Positions 1-5,425 of a stretch of DNA of 5,899 bases are shown piece after piece. The stretch is from an uncultured bacterium. Lineage in GTDB: Bacteria > Planctomycetota > Phycisphaerae > Phycisphaerales > SM1A02. Under the pieces are notes generated by a model. It ran no database searches, was not told the origin of the DNA, and saw nothing but the letters and a program-made list of their open reading frames with translations. Made by a program: the position numbers and the translations under genes. The stretch covers positions 1 through 5,899 of the forward strand of contig CAIPQY010000289.1 of NCBI GenBank assembly GCA_903867275.1, in the 5' to 3' direction. The stretch's first letter is position 1. Every line of letters starts with the position of its first letter.

Positions 1-551
1 CTGGTCACCGTGGCCTCGGCGCGCATCATCAGCACCGCCACCGGCTTGCCCACGATGTTGCTCGCGCCCACCACCACGCAGTGCGCGCCGCGCAGCGTCA
101 CGCCGCTGGCTTCCACCAGCTCCACCACCGCGCGCGCCGTGCACGGCACCAGACTGCGACGGCCGTACACCACGTTGCCGATGTTGGCGGGATTCACGCC
201 CTCCACGTCCTTGTCGGGCGCGATGAGGCTCTGCACGCGCTCCACATCCACGCCCGTCGGCAGCGGCAGATGCACCATGATCGCGCGCACCGATTCATCC
301 TCGTTCAGCAGCAGCACGCGGCCCGCAACTTCCTCGAAACCGCTGCCCTCGGGCAGGCGATGCAGGCAATACTCGATGCCCACTTCGCCGCAGGTTCGCG
401 CCTGATTCTGCGCGTACAGCTCGGCCGCGGAGTCGTTGCCCACCAGCACCGCATCGAGCCGCGCAGGCCGACCCGCCTTGGCGATGCGCTCGCGCACCTG
501 GTTTCGAACCGCCGCTGAAAGGGCCTTGCCGTCGAGGATCTTGGCGCTCAT
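1..551 (-). CDS. folD: FolD-family methylenetetrahydrofolate dehydrogenase (cyclohydrolase residues substituted), 3' end outside window
   Basis: This is a member of the FolD family, cytoplasmic enzymes that interconvert 5,10-methylene-THF, 5,10-methenyl-THF and 10-formyl-THF with NADP+. The 183 complete codons visible begin MSAKILDGK, matching the family N-terminus (E. coli MAAKIIDGK). They continue through ELYAQNQARTCGEVGI (residues 44-59), MVHLPLPTGVD (92-102), PDKDVEGVNP (112-121), VPCT (135-138) and the Rossmann NADP motif VVVGASNIVGKP (159-170). The C-terminal roughly 100 residues lie beyond base 1. The catalytic tyrosine is kept (Tyr46), but the positions equivalent to E. coli Lys54, Gln98 and Asp121 are Gln50, His94 and Glu117. 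Cyclohydrolase activity is therefore doubtful. In-frame ATGs also occur at 563 and 578. I chose 551 because it fits the family N-terminus and lies just downstream of a -10-like TATGCT. No Shine-Dalgarno is seen. The gene is divergent from the thioredoxin gene. Family assignment is very secure; the exact activity is inference. Confidence 0.94.
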   Translation of the reverse strand, partial: MSAKILDGKALSAAVRNQVRERIAKAGRPARLDAVLVGNDSAAELYAQNQARTCGEVGIEYCLHRLPEGSGFEEVAGRVLLLNEDESVRAIMVHLPLPTGVDVERVQSLIAPDKDVEGVNPANIGNVVYGRRSLVPCTARAVVELVEASGVTLRGAHCVVVGASNIVGKPVAVLMMRAEATVT

Positions 552-558
552 CGCGCGG

Positions 559-564
559 AGCATA
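559..564 (-). promoter_or_regulatory. -10-like TATGCT of the folD-family gene
   Basis: On the minus strand TATGCT ends 7 nt before the ATG at 551, so transcription would begin at or within a base or two of the start codon. No convincing -35 hexamer is visible at normal spacing. The assignment rests on the TANNNT pattern recurring at the same distance before other genes in the window. Confidence 0.4.
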
Positions 565-572
565 CGGCCCGG

Positions 573-578
573 TAGCAT
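573..578 (+). promoter_or_regulatory. -10-like TAGCAT of the thioredoxin-TPR gene
   Basis: TAGCAT lies 24 nt before the ATG at 603, predicting a leader of about 18 nt that contains the Shine-Dalgarno. It is only 8 bp from the oppositely directed folD -10, so polymerase could not occupy both at once. No clear -35 element is seen. Confidence 0.35.
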
Positions 579-590
579 CCGTGCTTCTTC

Positions 591-596
591 AAGGAG
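591..596 (+). promoter_or_regulatory. Shine-Dalgarno AAGGAG of the thioredoxin-TPR gene
   Basis: AAGGAG is followed by a 6-nt spacer and the ATG at 603, a near-ideal ribosome binding site. It fixes this start; an in-frame TAG at 573-575 with no ATG between also excludes a longer protein. It is the only strong Shine-Dalgarno ahead of any gene in the window. Confidence 0.85.
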
Positions 597-602
597 AAAA
601 CC

Positions 603-1658
603 ATGCTCACCGCCGCCCTGATCGCCCTCTCGCTCGCCGCCGACCCCGCCGCCCTCGACATCGGATCGAAGGCGCCGCCGATGGCGCAGGAAACCTGGAT
701 CAAGGGCGACGCCGTGAACGGCTTCGAGCCCGGCAAGATCTACGTGGTGGAATTCTGGGCCACCTGGTGCGGCCCGTGCATCAAGAGCATTCCGCATCTC
801 AGCGAAATGCAGAAGGCGCATCCCGACGTGACGGTGATGGGCATCGCCGCCAGCGAGCGCAAGAAGAAGGATCAGCCCGACACGCGTCTGGATGGCCTGA
901 AGACCTTCGTGGAGAAGAAGGGCGACGACATGGCCTACCGCGTGGCCTTCGACGAGGACCGCAGCATGGGCAAGGCGTGGATGGACGCCGCGGGCCAGAA
1001 CGGCATCCCCTGCGCGTTCATCGTGGGCAAGGACGGCATGATCGAATGGATCGGCCACCCCATGGGCATGGACGAGCCGCTGGCCGCCGTGCTGGCCGGC
1101 AAGTGGGATCGCAACAAGGCGAAGAGCGAAGCCGAGTCTGAGAAGGCGATGGAAGCCTTCATGGAGAAGGAACTGCCCAAGCTGGCGAAGGCCGCCGAGG
1201 CGAGCGGCGACTGGAAGCCGGTCACCACGCGCATCGACGAGATGGCCGCCAAGTCGAGCGATCCCACTCAGCTGCGCATGCTGAAGTTCCAGGTGCTGTC
1301 GCAGGCCGATCAGAGCGCCGAAGCCATCGCCACCGCGAAGCAGCTGCTCGACGCCAAGATCGGCGCCGAGGGCTTCAACATGATCGCCTGGACCATCGCC
1401 ACCGAGATGAGCGACAAGGGTCGCGACCTGAACGTGGCGCTGGCCGCGGCCAACAAGGCCGTGGAAGCCTCCAAGGGCGAGGATCCGATGGTGCTCGATA
1501 CCCAGGCCCGCGTGTACTGGGAGATGGGCAACGGCGCCAAGGCCGCCGAGATCGAGACCAAGGCCGTTGCGCTGGCGGAGAAGTCCGGCGTGTCAGGCGA
1601 AGTGTTGAGCGACATGCAGTCGTCGCTGAAGCAGTACAAGGGCGGCTCGAAGAAGTGA
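603..1658 (+). CDS. Exported TlpA/ResA-like thioredoxin with C-terminal TPR-like helical domain
   Basis: This 351-residue protein is probably a periplasmic or secreted thiol-disulfide oxidoreductase. Residues 1-13 form a short hydrophobic stretch ending SLAA before an Asp, which fits a minimal signal peptide, although it lacks the usual N-terminal positive charge. Residues 20-175 are a TlpA-type thioredoxin domain: VVEFWATWCGPC with the redox pair Cys56/Cys59, then NGIPCAFIVGKDG (133-145) carrying the cis-proline Pro136, and EWIGHP after it. A third cysteine, Cys137, directly follows the cis-proline where threonine is usual. From about 190 to 345 the chain is Ala/Lys/Glu-rich and helical, with TPR-like segments such as MVLDTQARVYWEMGNGAKAA, probably for partner binding. 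No lipobox is present. The strong Shine-Dalgarno decides the start. The gene converges with the oxidoreductase operon and has no partner gene here, so its substrate is unknown. The thioredoxin assignment is secure; export and the TPR call are moderately supported. Confidence 0.87.
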   Translation: MLTAALIALSLAADPAALDIGSKAPPMAQETWIKGDAVNGFEPGKIYVVEFWATWCGPCIKSIPHLSEMQKAHPDVTVMGIAASERKKKDQPDTRLDGLKTFVEKKGDDMAYRVAFDEDRSMGKAWMDAAGQNGIPCAFIVGKDGMIEWIGHPMGMDEPLAAVLAGKWDRNKAKSEAESEKAMEAFMEKELPKLAKAAEASGDWKPVTTRIDEMAAKSSDPTQLRMLKFQVLSQADQSAEAIATAKQLLDAKIGAEGFNMIAWTIATEMSDKGRDLNVALAAANKAVEASKGEDPMVLDTQARVYWEMGNGAKAAEIETKAVALAEKSGVSGEVLSDMQSSLKQYKGGSKK

Positions 1659-1663
1659 CGCGC

Positions 1664-1678
1664 AGCGCGAGGCGCGCT
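1664..1678. terminator. GC hairpin in the convergent gap
   Basis: AGCGCG, a 3-nt loop AGG, then CGCGCT make a perfect 6-bp stem. It nearly fills the 19-bp gap between the stop of the thioredoxin gene and the stop of the oxidoreductase gene, its last base falling in the latter's stop codon. There is no T-run on either side, so it is at best a weak or Rho-assisted bidirectional terminator. Confidence 0.35.
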
Positions 1679-2751
1679 CAGCTCACCGCCACTTCACACT
1701 GCTCCGCGGCACTTCGGTAGATCGCGTCGATCGCCGCCTGCACCGCGCGTCCCTGCGTGGCCGTGGCCACGGGCTCGCCACCCTGCTCAAGCAGTTGCTT
1801 GAACGCGCGCGACTGCGCGTCCCAGCCCTGCTGCATCGGATCATCGGCCACGAAGTGCGGCGACAGGTCGGCCGGCACGCCGATCGACTCGGTTGCCAGC
1901 GTCAGCTTGCGATCCTGCAGGCCGAACTGGCAGCCACCCGCCTCGCCGAAGATCGCCAGCCCGTCAGGCAGCGCGTTGTCGGGCACATTCATCGCCCATG
2001 TGGCGTTCAACTCGATGGTGGCGCCGCCTTCGCAGCGCAGCAGCGCGGTGACATGGTCCTCCACATCGCAGGTTCCCTTGAAATCCGGCGGCCCCGCCCA
2101 CATGTTTGTGTGCGCGTAGTGCTCCATGCGCTTGCCGAAGGTCGAATAGATCGCGCCACTGGCGCGCAGCACCTTGGGATGGCCCATCAGGTGCAACGCG
2201 GCGTCGAGCAGATGCACGCCAAGGTCGATCAACGGACCACCACCCGAACGCGCCTTGGTGGTGAACCACCCACCCAGGCCCGGCACGCCGCGACGGCGAT
2301 ACATGCTGGCCTTCACGTGATAGATGCGGCCCATGCGGCCGTCGCGCTCCAGTCGATGCGCCATCTCCACCGCCGGCATGCGACGGCACACGAATCCCAT
2401 CTGCACCACGCGGCCCGCACTCTTTGATGCAGCGATGATGCGATCGCACGCGGCCACGCTGGTGGCCATCGGCTTCTCCAGCAGCACATGCTTGCCCGCC
2501 TGCAGCGACTGCACGGCGAGCGGCTCGTGCAGATCGTTGGGCACGGCCACCACCACGCCATCGATGTCGGTGCGCGCCAGCAGTCGTTCGATGCTGGGCT
2601 CCACCTGCACGCCCGGCTGCTCGGCCCGAAACGCCTCCACCGCCGTCGGCTTGGGATCCCACGCGGCCACAACGGGAAGCCCCACGCGCGCCGCATGACG
2701 GGCGTGCACGCGTCCGATCGAGCCGGTGCCGATGATGCCGATGCGCTTCAT
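1678..2751 (-). CDS. Gfo/Idh/MocA family NAD(P)-dependent oxidoreductase
   Basis: The 357-residue product is a cytoplasmic dehydrogenase of the Gfo/Idh/MocA family, which oxidises or reduces hydroxyl groups of sugars, amino sugars or cyclitols. The N-terminal Rossmann fold shows MKRIGIIGTGSIGRVH (GTGSIG at 8-13), Asp32 closing the second strand, VAVPNDLHE (68-76) and the family LLEKPMA, with Lys93 of the EKP motif. The substrate domain carries GGGPLIDLGVHLLD (171-184), whose Asp177 and His181 are the usual catalytic pair. Length is normal for the family. The frame is open upstream to 2853, but the conserved N-terminus begins at 2751. That ATG overlaps the stop of the upstream kinase gene (ATGA), implying translational coupling; no Shine-Dalgarno is seen before it. 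It is the last gene of the three-gene operon. Family assignment is secure; the substrate cannot be deduced. Confidence 0.94.
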   Translation of the reverse strand: MKRIGIIGTGSIGRVHARHAARVGLPVVAAWDPKPTAVEAFRAEQPGVQVEPSIERLLARTDIDGVVVAVPNDLHEPLAVQSLQAGKHVLLEKPMATSVAACDRIIAASKSAGRVVQMGFVCRRMPAVEMAHRLERDGRMGRIYHVKASMYRRRGVPGLGGWFTTKARSGGGPLIDLGVHLLDAALHLMGHPKVLRASGAIYSTFGKRMEHYAHTNMWAGPPDFKGTCDVEDHVTALLRCEGGATIELNATWAMNVPDNALPDGLAIFGEAGGCQFGLQDRKLTLATESIGVPADLSPHFVADDPMQQGWDAQSRAFKQLLEQGGEPVATATQGRAVQAAIDAIYRSAAEQCEVAVS

Positions 2752-3671
2752 GGCAGGAAGGTAGCGAACAACCATGCGGCACCGCGAACGCCGCTCGAGT
2801 CGCCATGCTGGGCCAGACGGATGGGCGTGCGGAAGCCGTCGCTGAAGCAGCACGGCGCGATCGCGGCCGGCAAGCGATCGACCAGCCCGGGCACCAGACT
2901 TGCGCCACCGCCAAGCACGATCGCATCAGGGTCGATCACGTTGCACACCACCGCCAGCGAGCGCCCAAGCCGATCGATCCAGCGGTCGATCGCTGCGATG
3001 GCGAGCGCATCGCCCGCTGCCGCCTTTGCCGCGATTTCATGCAGCGGCGTGCGAGCCGCACCACCCGCGCGCACGAAGTCCGCTTCCACGCCCGGGCCGC
3101 TCAGAAACACCTCCAGGCATGCGCCTCGACCGCACCAGCAGCCGGGCACGGCGCGCTCGTCGGCGTTGGCGCTCGGCAGCGGCATGTGCCCCCACTCTCC
3201 GGCGATGCCGTTGGCACCTTCAAGCGGCACACGATCCACCACCACGCCGCCACCGCAGCCCGTTCCAAGGATCACGCCGAACACGGTTCGCGCGCCGGCA
3301 CCAGCGCCATCCACCGCCTCGCTCAGCGCGAAGCAGTTGGCATCGTTGCTGCCGCGCACCGGCATCGCGAGCGTGCGCTGCATGTCCGCGATCAGCGGCT
3401 TGCCGTTCAGGCAGGTGCTGTTGGCGTTGCGGTGCAGTCCGTCGAAGGGACTGCACGAACCTGGGTAGCCCACGCCCACACCGGGCGCATCGGGGGCATG
3501 CCCGCGCGCCGCCTGCACAAGGCCGCGAATCGCCTGCAGCGTGCCCTCATAGTCGCCCTGCGGCGTGGCAACGCGTTGCCGCCATGCGACGGCGCCGTCG
3601 GTTCCAAGCACCGCTGCCTCGATCTTGGTGCCACCCAGATCGACGCCGATCAGGCGCGAAGCCAGCCTCAT
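2748..3671 (-). CDS. mak: ROK-family sugar kinase, fructokinase (Mak)-like
   Basis: This 307-residue ROK-family kinase phosphorylates a hexose with ATP in the cytoplasm. The phosphate-binding motif LIGVDLGGTKIEA opens the protein (7-19). SNDANCFALSEAVDG follows (108-122), with the catalytic base Asp110, then the ROK signature region LGTGCGGGVV (135-144) and GIAGEWGHMPLP (155-166). The ROK zinc site is complete: His162, Cys178, Cys180 and Cys185. The NANST, AVDGA, GEWGH and C-terminal HGDSSGVRGAAWL motifs closely match E. coli manno(fructo)kinase Mak as I remember it, so fructose or mannose is the best substrate guess; glucose or N-acetylhexosamine is possible. The frame extends to 3707, but the ATG at 3671 fits the family start. 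It overlaps the preceding gene's stop as ATGA, while this gene's own stop overlaps the next start the same way. It is the middle gene of a tightly coupled operon. Confidence 0.94.
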   Translation of the reverse strand: MRLASRLIGVDLGGTKIEAAVLGTDGAVAWRQRVATPQGDYEGTLQAIRGLVQAARGHAPDAPGVGVGYPGSCSPFDGLHRNANSTCLNGKPLIADMQRTLAMPVRGSNDANCFALSEAVDGAGAGARTVFGVILGTGCGGGVVVDRVPLEGANGIAGEWGHMPLPSANADERAVPGCWCGRGACLEVFLSGPGVEADFVRAGGAARTPLHEIAAKAAAGDALAIAAIDRWIDRLGRSLAVVCNVIDPDAIVLGGGASLVPGLVDRLPAAIAPCCFSDGFRTPIRLAQHGDSSGVRGAAWLFATFLP

Positions 3672-4699
3672 GCGCGCCGACCCTGCACCGCCTTGATGAA
3701 ATCGCACGCGATCAGCGCGGCCAGCTTGCCAGCGCCGCTTGCGTCGCCCTCGCCAGGAATGCCCTCGCAGATGTGCAGCGCGCGCGCATCCATGCCAGCC
3801 GCCAGCGCGCAGACACAGCGCCGCGTTTCATCGGCGGAAAGGCCGCTCGGCGATGCGGCACTGGCCGACATGCCGGCCACCACATCCAGATCCACTTCAA
3901 GCGAGCACGGACGCTGGCCCACGAACGCGAGCGCCTTCTCGCACGCCTCGCGCACGGTGCGCTCGCCACGCAACACCGCATCGAGCGTGGTGGCATGCAG
4001 GCGATCCGCGCCCGCGATGCGCGTGGCCATGTGCTCGTTCAGATAGCTCTCGTGCAGGCCGATCATCGCGTACGCATCCAGGTGTCCCGCCTCGATCGCC
4101 TTCGAGAATGGATTGCCGCTGTGACGACCCGCATCAGCACGCAGGTCGGCGTGCGCATCCAGGTTCACGCACGCAAGCGGCGCACCCAACGCGTTGTGCA
4201 GTCCAGCCAGCAGTCCGAAGGCGTTCTCGTGCCCGCCACCGAACAGGATCACCCGGCGCCCTTCGCGCGCGATCTCCGCAACCACTGCGCTCACGCGCGC
4301 ATCCACCTCGGCGGTGAGGGCGTGCAGACGCGTCAGATCCGCGGGCCGCGACGCATCCAGACCGATCGCCTGCTGCATCAAGTCCTGCACCGCCACCTCG
4401 CCGGCCACCACGATGCTCGCGCCGCGCAGGAACGCGTTGTCCTGCATCGCCAGCAGACGGCGCAGGGCGGCCTGCGCAAGGTGGGCCGCACCAGGCCGTC
4501 CGCCATTGCCGCGCACCCCGATGTCCTCGGGAACCAGCACCACCACGAATCCGGCCTCCGGGAGGGCGCGAAGCCCCTCGGCGAGTCCGGTACCCACCGG
4601 CATCGTCCGTACGGTCTCCCCCAGCTTCCGCTCGCTCGCGCGAACAGGCGTCATCGCCGAAATCGCCTCCGCAGTGATCGGTCGCAGGAAGGAAGCCAT
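3668..4699 (-). CDS. Ureohydrolase-fold enzyme (formimidoylglutamase/arginase family)
   Basis: The 343-residue protein belongs to the arginase/agmatinase/formimidoylglutamase family, binuclear manganese enzymes that split amidine or guanidine C-N bonds in the cytoplasm. All six expected metal ligands are visible: His157 in ILFGGGHENAFG, Asp181, His183 and Asp185 in NLDAHADLR, and Asp270 and Asp272 in SLEVDLDVV. A substrate-loop motif HSGNPF lies at 193-198. GGGHE rather than GGDHS, and DLDV rather than the arginase DGLDP, point to the formimidoylglutamase (HutG-like) branch. No other histidine-utilisation gene is nearby, so I give no symbol. It is the first gene of the operon with the sugar kinase and oxidoreductase, which may mean a non-histidine substrate. 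The start at 4699 has no Shine-Dalgarno but sits 9 nt after a -10-like TAGCAT; ATG at 4654 is an alternative. Family is secure, substrate open. Confidence 0.88.
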   Translation of the reverse strand: MASFLRPITAEAISAMTPVRASERKLGETVRTMPVGTGLAEGLRALPEAGFVVVLVPEDIGVRGNGGRPGAAHLAQAALRRLLAMQDNAFLRGASIVVAGEVAVQDLMQQAIGLDASRPADLTRLHALTAEVDARVSAVVAEIAREGRRVILFGGGHENAFGLLAGLHNALGAPLACVNLDAHADLRADAGRHSGNPFSKAIEAGHLDAYAMIGLHESYLNEHMATRIAGADRLHATTLDAVLRGERTVREACEKALAFVGQRPCSLEVDLDVVAGMSASAASPSGLSADETRRCVCALAAGMDARALHICEGIPGEGDASGAGKLAALIACDFIKAVQGRRA

Positions 4700-4700
4700 G

Positions 4701-4708
4701 GTCCGGAC
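4701..4708. promoter_or_regulatory. Possible operator palindrome GTCCGGAC
   Basis: GTCCGGAC is a perfect 8-bp palindrome lying exactly between the -10-like element and the start codon of the ureohydrolase gene, over the predicted transcription start. The position suits a repressor site, but 8-bp GC palindromes are common by chance in DNA of this composition. Confidence 0.2.
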
Positions 4709-4714
4709 ATGCTA
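4709..4714 (-). promoter_or_regulatory. -10-like TAGCAT of the ureohydrolase-kinase-oxidoreductase operon
   Basis: On the minus strand TAGCAT ends 9 nt before the ATG at 4699, predicting a leader of only a few nucleotides. It is the same hexamer as the one ahead of the thioredoxin gene. At 17-bp spacing its -35 region would overlap the divergent folE promoter; no TTGACA-like sequence is evident there. Confidence 0.4.
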
Positions 4715-4738
4715 TCGGTGAACACCCCCCGCCCTGCG

Positions 4739-4744
4739 TATCCT
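4739..4744 (+). promoter_or_regulatory. -10-like TATCCT of folE
   Basis: TATCCT ends 9 nt before the ATG at 4754, so the transcript would start about 2-3 nt ahead of the codon. The sequence between (TTCCATCCC) has no Shine-Dalgarno character. It is divergent from the operon promoter, the two hexamers being 24 bp apart. Confidence 0.42.
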
Positions 4745-4753
4745 TTCCATCCC

Positions 4754-5356
4754 ATGCGTGAGCCAGACATCAACAGCCCCGAGTGCCGCAAGGCCATGGA
4801 CCACGTCCGTTCGCTGCTCTCCTTCATCGGCGAGGACCCGAACCGCGAAGGCCTGCTCGACACCCCCAAGCGCGTGGTGAAGGCCATGCACGAGCACTTC
4901 CGTGGCTACAACATGGATCCCGCCGAGGCGCTCGCCCGCACCTTCAGCGAGGTCGAGGGCTACGACCAGATGGTGCTGCTCACCGACCTCGACATCCAGA
5001 GCCACTGCGAACACCACATGGTGCCATTCGTGGGCAAGGCGCATGTGGCGTACATCCCCGACGGCAAGGTGGTGGGCCTCAGCAAGCTGGCCAAGGTGGT
5101 GGAGATCTTCTCCAAGCGCCTGCAGGTGCAGGAGAAGCTCACGGCGCAGATCGCGCAGGCGATCCAGACGCACCTGAACCCGCTCGGCGTGGCCGTGGTG
5201 ATCGAGTGCCGTCACTTCTGCATGTGCTACCGCGGCGTGCACCAGCCCCGCGCGTGGACCACCACGAGCAAGCTCACCGGCATCTTCCTGAAGAACATGG
5301 CCACCCGCGAGGAGTTCCTGCGGCTGATCGCCTCGCGCGGCCGCTCGAACGACTGA
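4754..5356 (+). CDS. folE: GTP cyclohydrolase I
   Basis: The 200-residue FolE converts GTP to 7,8-dihydroneopterin triphosphate and formate, the first step of tetrahydrofolate (and other pterin) synthesis, as a cytoplasmic homodecamer. The N-terminal helical part shows IGEDPNREGLLDTPKRVV (25-42). The catalytic domain has SHCEHHMVPF (83-92), VAYIPDGKVVGLSKLAKVV (98-116) and the R-QVQE helix (residues 122-127: RLQVQE). CRHFCMCYRG (152-161) follows. Zinc ligands Cys85, His88 and Cys156 and the partner His87 are all present, so the enzyme should be an active zinc-dependent type I form. The frame stays open far upstream, so no stop bounds the start. ATG at 4709 is an in-frame alternative, but 4754 fits the family and is placed 9 nt after a -10-like hexamer. 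A terminator follows, making this a single-gene unit. Confidence 0.96.
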   Translation: MREPDINSPECRKAMDHVRSLLSFIGEDPNREGLLDTPKRVVKAMHEHFRGYNMDPAEALARTFSEVEGYDQMVLLTDLDIQSHCEHHMVPFVGKAHVAYIPDGKVVGLSKLAKVVEIFSKRLQVQEKLTAQIAQAIQTHLNPLGVAVVIECRHFCMCYRGVHQPRAWTTTSKLTGIFLKNMATREEFLRLIASRGRSND

Positions 5357-5375
5357 TCGCGCCACCGAATGGCGA

Positions 5376-5396
5376 CCCAACGCGGCCCCAACGCGG
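5376..5396 (+). repeat. Tandem 10-bp repeat CCCAACGCGG
   Basis: CCCAACGCGG occurs at 5376-5385 and again at 5387-5396, separated by one C, giving an 11-bp period. The two copies build the upstream arm, loop and part of the downstream arm of the terminator hairpin, so the repeat may simply be how that hairpin arose. Confidence 0.7.
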
Positions 5397-5406
5397 GCCG
5401 TGTTTT
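5379..5406 (+). terminator. Intrinsic terminator after folE
   Basis: Twenty-two bases after the folE stop, AACGCGGCCC pairs with GGGCCGTGTT across a 6-nt loop (5389-5394): a 10-bp stem with one G-U wobble and a strong GC core. It runs into TTTT at 5403-5406. This is a standard Rho-independent terminator for the plus strand and separates folE from the synthetase gene. Confidence 0.75.
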
Positions 5407-5409
5407 CCG

Positions 5410-5415
5410 TACCAT
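5410..5415 (+). promoter_or_regulatory. -10-like TACCAT of glyS
   Basis: TACCAT ends 10 nt before the ATG at 5426 and starts just after the terminator T-run. A transcript from it would have about a 3-nt leader if translation starts at 5426, or about 15 nt if at 5438. No -35 hexamer is clear; its position would fall inside the terminator stem. Confidence 0.38.
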
Positions 5416-5425
5416 CGCGCTCCTC

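Noticed and set aside
10..518. Plus-strand open frames of 131 and 145 codons opposite the folD-family gene
   Set aside because: The minus strand encodes a clear FolD-family protein across the whole interval; the plus-strand frames have only biased composition.
2752..2853. A 34-residue N-terminal extension of the Gfo/Idh/MocA protein from the ATG at 2853
   Set aside because: The extension is Arg/Pro-rich, lies wholly inside the upstream kinase gene, and the Rossmann strand begins right at the ATG at 2751, which forms the ATGA overlap.
3672..3707. A 12-residue extension of the kinase from the ATG at 3707
   Set aside because: It overlaps the ureohydrolase coding region, does not resemble ROK N-termini, and the start at 3671 gives the same ATGA overlap seen at the next junction.
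2805..4046. A 413-codon plus-strand open frame opposite the kinase and ureohydrolase genes
   Set aside because: Low-complexity Arg/Ala/His composition, no motif, and complete overlap with conserved minus-strand enzymes.
3668..4699. Calling the ureohydrolase gene hutG
   Set aside because: The motifs favour the formimidoylglutamase branch, but no other histidine-utilisation gene is in the window and its operon partners are sugar enzymes, so the substrate is not established.
2900..5356. An 818-codon open frame on the plus strand running antisense through the ureohydrolase and kinase genes into folE
   Set aside because: The part before 4754 is Arg/Ala/Pro-rich with no family motifs and lies opposite two clear enzymes. 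It is a high-GC shadow that happens to be in frame with folE; only the folE part is real.
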